Source of the DNA: Zygnema cylindricum
Taxonomy: Eukaryota > Streptophyta > Zygnematophyceae > Zygnematales > Zygnemataceae
Assembly: GCA_037447655.1 (NCBI GenBank)
Contig: JBBHKE010001466.1
Coordinates: forward strand, 122,316 to 186,315
Direction of reading: 5' to 3'
DNA: 64,000 bases
The position numbers and the translations under genes were made by a program. Below the pieces are notes generated by a model. That model was not told the origin of the DNA. It did not search any database and saw nothing but the letters and a program-made list of their open reading frames with translations. Below are positions 27,927 through 39,003 of this stretch, in pieces. How positions within the stretch are numbered: position 1 is the first letter of the stretch; each line of letters opens with the position of its first letter.

Positions 27927-28378
27927 TGTTAAGTTCCCTGTGGAAATGGTTTACGTCTAACGTTGTGTTTCAGTTCAGTTTCTGGTCCTATTTCAATGTG
28001 CAGATTTAGTTGACGTTGTTTGGTTTCAGTTGGCGTCTTGTGGGTTGTTTTACGTTTCGTCCGTTACGTATTGTCATGTACGGTCTTTGATATTATTTAG
28101 TGGGCCATAATTGTTTCGTTCGTTTCAGTGCGCGCCATCCAGTTTTTAGGTGACATTGTTTGATTAAGTGCACGTTCGCTTACCTTTGTCACATCTTCAT
28201 GTGCATTTTTATCACTTAGTGTTAGTGGTAGTTTTTGGTCGGTGAGGCAGAAGTATTTTAGTGAGGAGAGTTGTGTAATTTTATATCAAAGAAAAAAGGA
28301 AGAAAATATGTAGTGAGAAAAATCTCCGATTAAATAAATATCTTTCATTATGGAAATCTCATGGCTGTATGCTTCTGC
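27927..28378 (+). repeat. copia-1 3' LTR
   Basis: Starts TGTTAAGTTCCC directly after the polypurine tract. An AATAAA word lies near 28335. The right end is placed at TTCTGCA only because it gives a TG...CA pair, so it is uncertain. Confidence 0.55.
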
Positions 28379-28435
28379 ATGCTTTCTGAGTAGATGTAAT
28401 GTTCTGTAAAATTTCTTGGTCGTGCTCTATTTAAT

Positions 28436-29425
28436 CATGCCTCCCTTTGCCTCCCTCCCTTTGCCTCCCATTGCCTCCCTTTGCCTCCCTTTGCCTCCCT
28501 TCCTTTGCCTCCCTTCGCCTCCCTTATCCTCTCTTCGCCTCCCTTCACCTCCCTTTTCCTCCCTTCGCCTCCCTTTTCCTCCCTTCGCCTCCTTTCTCCT
28601 CCCTTCTCCTCCCTTCCACCTTCCTTCCTCCTCTTCACCTCCTTCCCCTCCCTCCATCCCTCCATGCCTCCCCGGTCACTTCCAGCCTCCTTCCAGCCCT
28701 CCCTTCATCCTCCCTTCATTATCCCTTCCATCCCTTCCTCCTTCCACCATTCCCAGTCTCCCTCTTTGCCAACTTCCATGCCTCCTTCGCCTCCCTTCCC
28801 TGCCTCCCAGCCTCCTTTATCGGCACTCCCTTCCTTTGCCTCCTTCGCCTCCTTTCGGCTCTCAGCTCAGCATCCCTTCCGCCTCAACCATCCCTTCTTT
28901 CCTCATTTCTGGTATCCTTAGCATCACTTCGCCTGTCGTACTACCCCTGTTTATCTAGGTTCCTTTGCCTCCTTCGTCCCTTTTCCTCCCTTTCCTCTGC
29001 CTTATCGCCTCCTTCGCCTCCCAGTTCCTTTGCCTATCCCATCCTCCTTTGCCTTCAGCCATCCCTTGCCTACCTCCTTTGTCCCTTCGCTTCTGCCTCT
29101 CGTACATATCCTCCTTCGCTCCTTCCTCCCTTTTTCCGTAGCCTCCTATTCCTCCTTCGGTCCTTCGCTCCCTCCTTTCCATCCTCCTTCCTCATTGGCT
29201 CCCTTCGCATCCTTTCGGTTCCTTACTCATTGCCTCCAGGCATCGCTAGTATCCCTAAAGCCTCCTGCCTATCCCCCCCACTCTTCCACTCCCTCCTCCC
29301 TTCGCCTCCCTTCACCTCCCTTCGCCTCCCTTTGCTTCGCTCCCTTCACCTCCCTTTGCCTCTCTTCCCTTTATCTCCCTTCGCCTCCCTTTGCCTCCCT
29401 TCTCCTCCTTTTGCCTTCTTTGGCC
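28436..29425. repeat. CCTCCCTTYGCC satellite, right block
   Basis: About 1 kb of 12-base units, regular at both ends (28436-28620 and 29290-29425) and scrambled in the middle. Frames through it give Pro/Ser/Leu-rich peptides only. Confidence 0.9.
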
Positions 29426-30950
29426 TCCCTGTCAAGCGTGTCTGAGAAACATGAAGGGAGGGCCCACTGCCCTGAGTAGTCAGTATTGGAGTCCTGCAAA
29501 TAACCCCCAAAATGCGAATGCTTCCCATAATGTTGATTATGCCCAATGCTGCTTGCATTCCTTCCTAGGACCTATAGGCAAAATAGGGATGAATTCATGG
29601 GGAGGGCGAAAAGATATCCCCTCCCCCTCCCTTTCCCCACGTGGCCAAGGAAAGGGATTGGGATTTTGGAAATGGAGCCGTGGTCCTGCTTCGTTACGCT
29701 CTGTTGAAAGTCTAACAAAAATTCTCTCAAAATCCACTATTCTGGTACAAAAGATTCTTATAATCGACCTCGAAGGAAATACCAACAAAAGCCCCAAAAA
29801 GGACTACCAAAGAGAGAACCAAGATACTTCCACTCAGAATAATGAAAGGATAAAATAAATATATGCTGTCTCAGAATTAACAATATCACCTTGACCTAGA
29901 AAATAGAGAATAAAGGTATAATTTGGAATGATAGCCAGCAAGCTCAACACACTCCCAGAACGTCACGCTGACAACAAGAGGAGACGAAATCTCTCTCGAA
30001 GACACCGGAACAGGTAAAGCCTCCTTAACTCCTCAGTTTCCGCAACCCGGAACCGGCAAGACCCTTCTCGGAATCCAACAGACACAAGTCCCAAATCGCC
30101 CAAACATGAAAGATAGTGCTAACTACCTGACCGGACTACGACTTCCACAAACGACGGATGCTAACCAAGATGGCAATAGGGTCACAATCACATAGAAAAC
30201 AAAATTTCTCCAAAAACAAGTTTGCTGGAATTTCTAGGGTTTTTCTCAAGAGACAGTACTGAAACAACAACCTGTCTTTTTCGGCCCCAAGTGCCTTATA
30301 TAACATAGTTTGTCCAGTTTCAGATCCAAAAGTTCAACGCAATGCAAAGAGCCAATGAGCTGAGAGCAATTGCTATCAAACTGACATAGGATGAATAAGG
30401 CCGTACCACACTCGTGCAAAAAGTTCTACTTCAGACTCCGGCTAAATCCGGAACTAAGAGTCCTAATCAGAACAAATAAACTACCAATAATCCTGAACTG
30501 GTGTGGGAACACCAGACTTTGACCTAGGGTAATTAATCGACAGAAATTCAGCTGAACCTGAACTGAAATTCTACTGACACCTAACAGCAAAATCTAAATG
30601 ATAATCCGAAAAGTTACGTGGCTGTTCACAATGTACCCCCCACGAGGGCTGATGTAAACTTATCTCATTTAACGGAATCGCCATCTGTGAGACCGAAACT
30701 TTGTCGTCCGACCTTCGTTAGGCGCGAAATAAGGTGTGTTTCGCTCTGTTTAGAAAATAGAGGAATCTCGTCCGGCTGGGTACACTCCTTCCGTACTCTG
30801 GTGATTGTACTGTTGTTTTTGAAGATTTAGTTTCGTGCGTACGTGAAATTTGGTGCGCACGCGACGTTTCGTACGTATATATTTTACCAGATGTACTGTG
30901 GAGTTTTGAACAGATTTGCGGTTCGGGGGAGTTAGTGTACGAGCAAAATT
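29426..30950. other. No recognised gene
   Basis: No long open frame or conserved domain. GACCTAGAAAATA near 29890 matches the LTR-terminal word of the 31.7-52.4 kb cluster, so part of this may be an old retroelement. Confidence 0.4.
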
Positions 30951-30959
30951 AAAGCGACG

Positions 30960-31205
30960 TGTGAGTGGCGCGAACAAACATTTGAAAATGTACGGCGGAT
31001 CGCGAAGCGATCCGATATGAAATATGAATTGTTTGAAACGTACGAAGTACAAATGAAGTGACGCGAAGAAGCGTACGAAAAATATGGAATGCGTTGGGAA
31101 ATGGACGGTGGATCGCGAAGCGATCCGATGTAAAATATTTGAAGAGGTTGAAATGTACGCCGCAAGTACGAAACATAATGCGACAGGCGACATTTATGGA
31201 AAAGT
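30960..31205. repeat. Two-unit tandem repeat with a GCGAAGC hairpin
   Basis: Two diverged units of about 105 bases. Each contains GGATCGCGAAGCGATCC (31006-31022 and 31110-31126), a 7-bp perfect stem closed by GAA, followed by CGATnTnAAATATnnnnTG and a GAnGTnGAAnTGTACG-type tail. Confidence 0.8.
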
Positions 31206-31689
31206 ACGTGACGCGACGGTACACATATTTTATTTGCGACAGTTGCACTTATTGCAAACAACACGATTTCGGTACGAATAGGATTTCGAAGGTACAAGAT
31301 CATTTCGACAAGTGGTTCGAGTTACAAGTGACTCGGAGTTGGTGGAAATTGTGAAGGCACAGGGTCAGGCGTCGGTGGGGGATGGACCAGTTACGGTAGA
31401 TTAAGAGGCGTTAGAAAATGAAAAATGAGTTTTATGGGAACATCAGTTGAACTTTACATGGGAAGCGAGGCGTAGGTCCAGTGGACTTCTCAGCTGGCAA
31501 AAGCTCACTTCTCTTGGGATAGGACCAGACCTCGGAGGACCAGTTCAAGAACCCACACCTATCTCGGAAAAGCCACTAGGGATGCCTTTTTCGGAGACTG
31601 ACCAAGATACCTCTCTTCAGCTTGAAGGGGGTAAAACCATATGACCTAATGGGAAGGTTTTGGGTGCAGATATACTTCCTAATATTGCT
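31206..31689. other. No recognised gene
   Basis: Unique-looking sequence with short frames only and no recognised domain. Confidence 0.4.
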
Positions 31690-31960
31690 ACTTCTCCGTA
31701 TCTTTTTAATAATTAATATATTTTTCAATAATTGATCCTAGATCCGACTTACTCATTTCTAAGTCATACACTCTACACTCCTTGACATCTACATCATGTC
31801 TAACTCCCTCATGTACCTCCTTTCCCTTTACTTCCCTTATACCTCCAAAAGCACACTGTTGTCTTCGTGGAATTTCTGTGTACTTTTCTCTCTTCTCCAT
31901 TCTACCGATGTGAAGAAGATCCAAGATTTCTTCATCCTCCTTCTCCTCTTCCCCTTCTTC
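31690..31960 (-). pseudogene. Extreme copia deletion derivative
   Basis: On the minus strand: an acidic EEGEEEKEDEEILDLLHIG stretch, then RRQQCAFGGIREV (the segment just before the protease) and DVKECRVYDLEMSKSD (integrase C-terminal tail). Gag, protease, integrase core and RT are absent. Its upstream edge is the exact TGCA end of the LTR at 31961, so the primer-binding site and gag are deleted too. Confidence 0.7.
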
Positions 31961-33007
31961 TGCAATTTTATGTCCTCCATTGGACTACAGAATACAAGAA
32001 GCCTCTAGATAGTTATTAACTAACCCACTTTCAATGGCAACCACTGCTACCCAAGCAGACAAGCAGACAATCTGACTGCACCCCTACTTAGCTTGGAATC
32101 CATTGAGTCTGTAGAAAAAGAAATCTCTGAAAACGCCCAACCAGGCGATAAGTTATAGGGTGGCAAAGATGCCAATTTATACAAACTCTCAAAGAGAGAG
32201 AGGACTATCTACCTAATTTTTCCTAAGTCCTATTTTTTCCTGGTTCTCTCTCACAACTCCTATCTACTGCCTGTACGAACCAATCGCATTACTGTATAGT
32301 ACCAGAAAGTACTACTTCCGATGTACTTTCTGTACGGCCTCTGTTCAACAAGGCCATTAGGCGGACGCGTGTCCATTTTCCACTCGTCCGTACGTTCATC
32401 GGAATTCCCGCGACCGAATGTCGTCTCTCCACGTGGCGCCAGGATATGCCACGTCACTAAATGCCAAAGTGACCATTCCGAGATTTCGGAGATGATGTGC
32501 GCCGTTAGATTTGACGCGAAATTTAATCTCAGCCGTAATAAATACTTGCGGGATATTTGTTTCGCCGTCGAAACAAAATGCGCGATATCTGTTTCAAATG
32601 AGTACATTACTTCGTACTTTGTACAACTCTAAATATGCGTGGCGTAAAGTGTTTCAGTTAAATGATTTCTGTATAACACAATAGGTTATATATTAATAAA
32701 ACCCTATATCTCCTTGCGGACTTGTACGACATACTGGTTAGAGCTAACGGCTACGCCGCGCTCTGCCAGTCGGGGGTTCGTGTCCTGCCGGATTCAACCT
32801 TTTGTTGAGAGTGACTTAAGTCACTCTTTAGTCCTTCCTATTGAGCTGAGGCAGCCATGGCTCCATTGCTCTCCCTCTCCTTCAATAACTACAACAAGTA
32901 TGGGGGCGAGAGAGAAGAGATGGAGGCAGGCTGCCTACATTTTCTTTATATGTTTTCCGCTAATTAATTTAGACCTAGAAAATACAATAAAACTACTTAT
33001 TTCAACA
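31961..33007 (-). repeat. LTR type 1, copy a
   Basis: TG...CA bounded. On the minus strand it begins TGTTGAAATAAG right after a polypurine tract (AAAATAAGGGGAG, plus 33008-33020) and ends AAATTGCA. It has a tRNA-like module at 32735-32800 on the plus strand, a CCATGG block near 32857 and CACGTGGCG near 32430. It serves as the 3' LTR of the element at 33008-37560 and adjoins the derivative at 31690-31960. Confidence 0.7.
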
Positions 33008-33184
33008 CTCCCCTTATTTTCTAGTCTAATTTTAACTTTTCTTTTAATCCACATTTTTCCCTACAATATTTTAACTTTGGAGAGGGCACAGGTTTGGTCA
33101 TCATGTCAGCCACCATTTCCTCATCAGATCTATATACAAGATTCACTATTTTATTCTCCACTTTTTCTCTTACAAAACTTAATC

Positions 33185-34798
33185 TTATGTCCATATGTTT
33201 AGCCTTAAAATGATGTTTTGGATAATTGCATCACACATTTTATTTAACATCCCTTCTTCCATAAATCCGAGCAAAGATTTTATCCACTTCATCACTCTTT
33301 CATCCACACACAAACCGATTTCCCTCTTGCGATCCAAACAGCCAACCCCATTTCCAATCTGCAACATACACCATGATGCTAACCCTTTTACAGGCACATC
33401 TTCACAAGTGTCGTCACACCAAGTAGTGATGTCTAATCCATTCACCCCCAAATATTCCCAAATGACACTAGTCCCCACTAAGTTCCTCATAAGATCTACA
33501 TCTTTCGTACTCATATTTTTATCCATGATAATTACCCTATTTTCTGAACTTCCCTCACTCTCTCCCATGGAATTCTTTCCACTATTACTTTCTAATTTAA
33601 TTCCCAAGAAATATTTCTTCTCCCCTAAACCTTTAATCAAATATTTCTCTTCTCCCCTATCCTTTGAAACCGTTGAAGTCTCCCTTTCCGACCAGTTTTC
33701 TGGTTCCCTATTATCTATAAAATTATCCTGATTAATTTTATCTTTCCCGTTTTCACTTATGGATCCTAAAACTGACTTTCTCATTTCTAAGTCATACACT
33801 CTACACTCCTCGACATCCTCAAGTACCTCCTCTTTTACTTCCCTTATACCTCCAAAAGCACACTGTTGCCTTCGTGCAATTACTGTGTGCTTTTCTTTCT
33901 TCCCCATACTACTAATCCGGAGAAGGTCTAAAATATCTTCATCCTCTTTCTCCTCTTCCCCTTCTTCCTCCTCATCCACATTCCAACTTCTAAGTTCCTT
34001 GGGAGTGGTAAAACTGTTAGCATTTTCCATCTGGAATTTCTCAAGCATATTACCTATTGCTTCTTTCTGAGTAAGTTTGATAATTTTCTTCCCCCTATCT
34101 CTCTCCATTTGAATCCCCAAAATATATCTTGCTTCCCCTAAATCCTTTATATCAAATCTGCTTCTAAGATCTTTCTTTAACTTATTGATCTTTTCCAAAG
34201 ATGTACTCAACACAAGCAAATCTTCCACATAAATTGCAATAATAATGACACCATTCTCATCTTCAAACATATAGATAGAATGGTCAGAGCTTATACGGAT
34301 ATACCCTAGATTGGTAAGAAACTCATGTAGTTTCTTATTCCACTGTTGGGGAGCCTGCTTCACTCCATATAAGGACTTTATGAGCCAGCAGACTTTGCTC
34401 TCTTCTCCTTCTTCCACGAACCCCTCCGGTTGTCTCATGAAAATTTCTTCCTCTAACTCACCATTAAGAAAAGCAGTCTTAATATCCATCTGGTGTATCT
34501 CCATGTCTTCCGCTGCTGCCATATTAAGGAGAATCTTTACTGATGGGAATCGGACAACTGGAGCAAAGGTCTCCTCATAGTCAATCCCCTCCTTTTGAGT
34601 GAACCCCTTCGCTACTAATCGAGCCTTATATCTCTCAATGGTATTATCTGGGTTCAGTTTTAGTCTAAATACCCATTTACACCCAATAGGTTTTCTGTCT
34701 AGAGGACAATCCGCTAGTTCCCACGTATTTGCTTCCATGATAGAAGCCATCTCATCATTTATGGCTCTAATCCATCTTTCTTTCTCTGGACTATTCAC
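33185..34798 (-). pseudogene. Chimeric RT fused to deletion-derivative pol
   Basis: One open frame of 537 codons. The first part is a copia RT: KWVFRLKLNPDNTIERYKAR, FLNGELEEEIFMRQPEGF, KSLYGVKQAPQQWNKKLHE, and IYVEDLLVLS in place of the usual YVDD. After MENANSFTTPKEL (near 33985) it changes to RSWNVDEEEEGEEEKED, which in other copies follows the Gag zinc knuckle. It continues through the protease-proximal RRQQCAFGGIRE, the integrase tail VYDLEMRKS, an RT-thumb-like GLGEKKYFLGIKLES and a diverged RNase H (VPVKGL...MLQIGNGVGC...KWIKSLLG). Typical RNase H end sequence (HMDIRLSFVREK, ADMMTKPVPSPKL) lies just downstream in another frame, at 33040-33230. Confidence 0.85.
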
Positions 34799-34813
34799 TG
34801 CCTCCGAGTAAGA

Positions 34814-36135
34814 CTAAGGCTCATCAGGGTGAGATAGCTTAGTTACCTTATGAGCGGCTTGTTTTTCCTGTAATCTTTTGCTGCTCCTCCTTCCTCCCTC
34901 AAACTCCGAAGCTGGAATGGATGGAAGTCTTGGATTTCTTCTCACTGTCTCATCGGCTCCCCTGTCCATGGAAACCGGTTCTTGTCCCGCTTCTTCTATC
35001 TCCTCGAAGTCCATAGGAGTATGAGAGGTTTCCGGTGAGTCTCCTGTATCTTGGATCTCCTGTGAATCTGTAATCACGGTTTCACTCATGTCCCATTCGG
35101 GAACGCCTGAGTTCTCCTCACTTTCAGACTCAAATCTGATTTTGATCTTCTTTGTATATTTGAAAGGGTCAAATGACTTCCCTTCATCCATGACAACTAA
35201 GTGTTTGACCAGAATGATATCTTTCTTTGCTAAGTCATGGACTCTGTATCCCTTAACATCCTCATCATATCCCAAAAAGTATCCAGGATTTTCCTTAGCA
35301 TTAGTTTCCAGTTTTTCCTATCTGTGTCAAGACTGTAAACTTGGCTACCAAATACTTTAAGGTGTGAGATATCTGGTTTCATTCTAACCCATCTCTCATA
35401 AGGTGTCACTCCCTTTACGGCTGAGGTAAGGACTCTATTCTTAATGTAGTTGGCATAGTTCATTGCTTCTGCCATAAATCTCTTTCCTATTTTCTTGTCT
35501 GCCAACATACTGCATGCACTATCTCCTAGTGTTCGATTCAACCTCTCTGCTACCCCATTTTGTTCAAGGTTATATGGTACAGTTTTCTGGTGCTGCACTC
35601 CCTCATCTCTCAGATATTTTTCTAACTCGTTAGAGGTATATTCCCCCCCATTATCACTCCTTATCCTCTTAATGGGGGTTTCATGCAACTTCTCACTCCA
35701 AGCTTTATATTCTTTAAAGTAAGTTGATGCTTCAGATTTTGTTTTCAAAAAGTAGACTCTAGAGTATCTGGACAAGTCATTAGTTATTGTCATCATAAAC
35801 CTTTTTCCTCCAACCGAAGGTACTTTTTTGGGTCCCCAAATATCTGAGTGGACCAAATCTAACACCTTCTCACCTCTATATGTGGCGGCTTTGGGAAAAG
35901 GAAGTCTTTGAGCCTTACCTTAAGCACAACCACTACAATCATCCATCATTTCATTATCCCCAAACTGAATGCCATCTACTACCCCAAGCTTTTTCATTTC
36001 CCTCAACCTATCAAAATGCACATGCCCCAACCGCTTATGCCAAATCATCAACTTCGGAACACAAACATAGTAAGCATTCTTATTTTCCTTACTCGGGTTA
36101 AGCCTAAACATTCCTTGGCTACCCTTATCTGCCAT
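34814..36135 (-). pseudogene. copia-2 integrase region
   Basis: GAG-pre-integrase (KLMIWHKRLGHVHFDRLREM, CSGCA then a stop near 35920), then integrase core with Asp (HSDIWG), Asp (RSDNGGEY) and Glu (YNLEQNGVAERLN). The integrase tail (GYDEDVKGYRVHDLAKKD) and an acidic linker ending SKRLQEKQAAHKV follow in another frame. Stops near 35920 and 34812 and one frameshift near 35275 break the reading. Confidence 0.9.
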
Positions 36136-36161
36136 GAAGTAAACTTCATCCCCATACTTAG

Positions 36162-36445
36162 TTATAAAGCTCCCTTTCTGGTGAGGGTATTAAACTCTTT
36201 GTCATCTAACACAGACGTAGAGACAAGATTTTTACTCAGCTGAGGAATGTAGAGTACATCTGAGAATGTAAGTATAGAAGTCTTACTCTCCACTAAGACT
36301 TTCAGATCTACTGATCCCACTAGATCTGTAGTAACCACTCTCCCATCCCCATACTCTATCTCTACAGTAGGTATTTTATTTAGCTTAGTGAAGAGTTTTT
36401 TATCACGACACATATGCATGGATGCACCTTAGTCGATGATCCATC
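36162..36445 (-). pseudogene. copia-2 protease relic
   Basis: Reads GWIID, stop, GASMHMCRDKKLFTKL. The stop TAA (plus-strand TTA near 36432) replaces the active-site Ser/Thr codon of the D-S/T-G motif. FSDVLYIPQLSKNLVSTSVL follows, the usual protease-to-GAG-pre-integrase junction. Confidence 0.85.
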
Positions 36446-36449
36446 CTTC

Positions 36450-37577
36450 CTGTGGAGCTTCCCGAATTGCTCCAAAGGCACACTTCTGTCTCCGAGGGAT
36501 CTCCTTCTCCTCCAGACTCTCGTCAAGAAAAAGCTCCCCATCCTCCTTAGAGGACTCATCCTCTGTTTCTTATGTCACTTTAGTAACCACAAGTGCCTTT
36601 TTCTTCCCTCTGGAAGAACCCCCTCCACAATTCTCTTGGAGCCTCAGCTTCGACAGCTTGACACAATCTGCGATAAAGTGTCTCGGCTTTTTGCAAAAAT
36701 GACAAAGACCCTTTGGGGGCCTCGGTCCCCCAGAATTATCTTTTTCCCCTCTATAAGGTTTCTTCGGTCCCTTCCCCCATCGGTCCCCTCCTACTGCTAG
36801 AGCTTGAATGCTCTTTCCTCCTCTCCTAATCTCCATTGTGTTTTCCTGCACAAGTATCATTCTAACCACTGTGTTCCATTTCCATGAACTATTAGGCATT
36901 TCCTGTACTCGGTACACTATGTTCTCAAACTCATTTGGTAACTTCATGATAAAAGTGTTAACTTTCATTTTCATTATGCCTGTCTACCCAGCACTTTCCA
37001 TCTCCATATACAAACAAGAAAGATCATAACAGTAATCTAACATCTTTCCTCCTTTATATGTGTAACTCACTAGTTTTTGCTCAGCCAACTGAAGCTCCTG
37101 AATAGTTATAGCTCTATAAGTCTCTACCAAACTCACCCACAACTCCTCGGCCTTGTAAATCTGAAAATGAGGGGTGGCCAAAGCTTGAGTGAGGTGCCTC
37201 AGAATGAAGTTCTTTGCAGCCATGTTTACATCCTCCCACATTTGAGTATTGTTCTCCACGGTCTTCACGGTCGCCACTCCCGATATTGTGGCAATAGGAG
37301 TGAGGGGTGTCTCCTTCCCTTTCCCCTTTTCAGACAAACTGCTATCCTCATCATCTGCCTTCTCCGCTGAGGAAGCCATAGCTGTAGGAAAACTTACTCC
37401 TCCAAATCTTGGTGGAGTTCTTGAAGGTGGAAGTTTCACTTGTCCATAGACGATACCCCAGTATCGTTTTTTGCACAAAGCTCCCATCATCATGGCTTCC
37501 CAATAGATGAACCTAGATCCATTGAAGGTGGGCACCCTAGAGGGAATGCCTCTAACCAGCAATTCTGTGTCCTCCAT
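36450..37577 (-). pseudogene. copia-2 gag
   Basis: Two frames, 36984-37577 and 36570-36974, separated by one stop. The N-terminus has GIPSRVPTFNGSRFIYWEAM and the centre ELQLAEQKLVSYTYKGGKML. Then come KLPNEFENIVYRVQEM and a zinc knuckle reading CHFCKKPRHFIADC, in which the usual Gly is Arg. The ATG (37575-37577) lies within the last bases of the residual LTR. Confidence 0.85.
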
Positions 37578-37660
37578 TTGACTACAGAATACAGGAAGCC
37601 TTTAAATAGTTATTAACTAACCGACTTTCAATGTCAACTACTGCTACCGAAGTAGACAAG

Positions 37661-38710
37661 TGTAGGAATTAATGGTTTTAAAGTATTTTCTAGGTCTGAA
37701 TAGAAATAAAGAAGCCGAGGCAGTCTACCTCTAACTTCTCTCTCTAAACTCTCAAACTTGTCGCAGTCACTGAGAAATTGGAGAGGAAGCTAGAGCCATG
37801 GCTACCTAGGCTATCCTGAGGTTTACGAGAAATTTATACTAGTTAGGGGATTATTTACTAAAAGGTATATGCCGGCCACACGATTTGATCCTGGTACCTG
37901 CCGGCCGAAAGATAGCAGATAGCCGGTAGCCTTAACCGTTAAGTCTTGAAGTAGTGTTACGTACTATATAGTTTGATAACAATTTAAACATTAATACTTA
38001 GGATAAATCATTTAACTATAATTGTTTACGGGATACATAGAACCGGTAGTGTAAAAGTACGAATTGCGGTACGGATAAGAAATCAATACCGCGCATTGAT
38101 TTCGTAAGCGAAACAAATACCGCGCATGTATTTATTACGGCTACGATCAAATACGAGTTTAATCGGACGGCCGGAATTAGCGCCGAGATCGCGGAAGAAG
38201 AATTCGGCGGTTTGTGGGCATGGCCACATCGGATGACACGTGGCGATGACACATTGGAGCGCGGCATCTCCGAGGATTAAAGGGGCGAATCAGGACATAC
38301 CACATGTCGACATTTAGGCCATGTTGTACAGTGTCCGTACATAAAGTACACTGGCAGCTGTACTTTTTTGTACGGGATTGTAATCTGATTGGTTCCGTAC
38401 ATCAATAGATAGAGTGTGTGAGAGAGATAGGACTTAGAAAAATTAGAAGATAGGACCCTCTCTCCCAGAGAGCTTCTGCACAAAAAGGTCAACTTTGACC
38501 CTCCATAACTTACTGCTCAGGGGAGCAAATTCAGAGATTCTTTTTGCTATCGACTCAAAGGAGTCTTGTCTTCACAGGGAAGAAGTTGGTCAGAGTATTT
38601 GTCTGTCAAGGTGGCAATTATTTTTGCTGAAACACAAAGGGGTCAGGATTATCCTAGAGGCTTCTTGGAAGCTGTCCACTCTGAGGACTTATGGAGGTCT
38701 CAGAGTTTCA
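37661..38710 (+). repeat. LTR type 3, complete, plus strand
   Basis: 1050 bp, TGTAGGAATT...GAGTTTCA. The last bases contain an ATG (38690-38692) that reads in frame into Gag beyond the LTR. Immediately after is GGTTATGGGCCCA, a primer-binding site. The tRNA-like module is antisense at about 37873-37950. Confidence 0.8.
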
Positions 38711-39003
38711 GGTTATGGGCCCACCCTCTAGGGTACCAATCTTTAATGGAACTGGCTTCATATACTGGGAAAATATGATGATAGGAGCTCTATGCGAAAA
38801 AAGGTTTTGGGGGATAGTGAGTGGACGGTTGGGGCGCCCATCAAGTCTTGGAATTCCTCCAGGGTTTGTAGGAAGCACATTCACCAGGAAAGTGGATCCA
38901 CCTTCAATGGAGGAAACAAAAGAAGGAGAGGTGGTGGACAAAGGAAGGGAGAACGAGGCGACCACACCAATAGCAACTGGTTCGGCATTCATTCATCGTG
39001 ATA
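38690..39003 (+). pseudogene. Gag N-terminus with embedded primer-binding site
   Basis: Starts in the LTR (ATG 38690) and runs EFQVMGPPSRVPIFNGTG, then IYWENMMIGALCEKRFWGIV. The bases coding QVMGP are the primer-binding site (38711-38723). At about 39003 the frame is cut by a truncated type 3 LTR. Confidence 0.8.

Larger units (their letters stand above)
23430..28378 (+). mobile_element. Degenerate Ty1/copia element (copia-1), plus strand
   Basis: Order: Gag, zinc knuckles with an RGG-rich tail, protease, GAG-pre-integrase, integrase, RT, RNase H, a polypurine tract (AAAAGGGGGATT, ending at 27926) and a 3' LTR from 27927. This domain order is Ty1/copia. No 5' LTR is seen; the upstream side runs into the CCTCCCTTYGCC satellite. 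Stops, frameshifts and lost catalytic residues make it non-functional. Confidence 0.9.
33008..37560 (-). mobile_element. Ty1/copia element (copia-2), minus strand, chimeric
   Basis: Reading leftward from 37577: Gag, zinc knuckle, protease relic, GAG-pre-integrase, integrase, RT, then an abrupt switch near 33985 into sequence of the deletion-derivative family, ending in RNase H, a polypurine tract and LTR type 1. The 5' LTR survives only as about 100 bases (37557-37660). There a type 3 LTR in the opposite orientation begins. Confidence 0.85.

Noticed and set aside
28416-29445. A 332-codon Pro/Leu/Ser-rich frame
   Set aside because: It comes from the 12-base satellite, whose unit length is a multiple of three, so it stays open by chance.
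32735-32800. A functional tRNA gene
   Set aside because: A- and B-box words are present, but the 5' and 3' acceptor strands do not pair and the T-stem is imperfect; treated as a tRNA-like module in an LTR.
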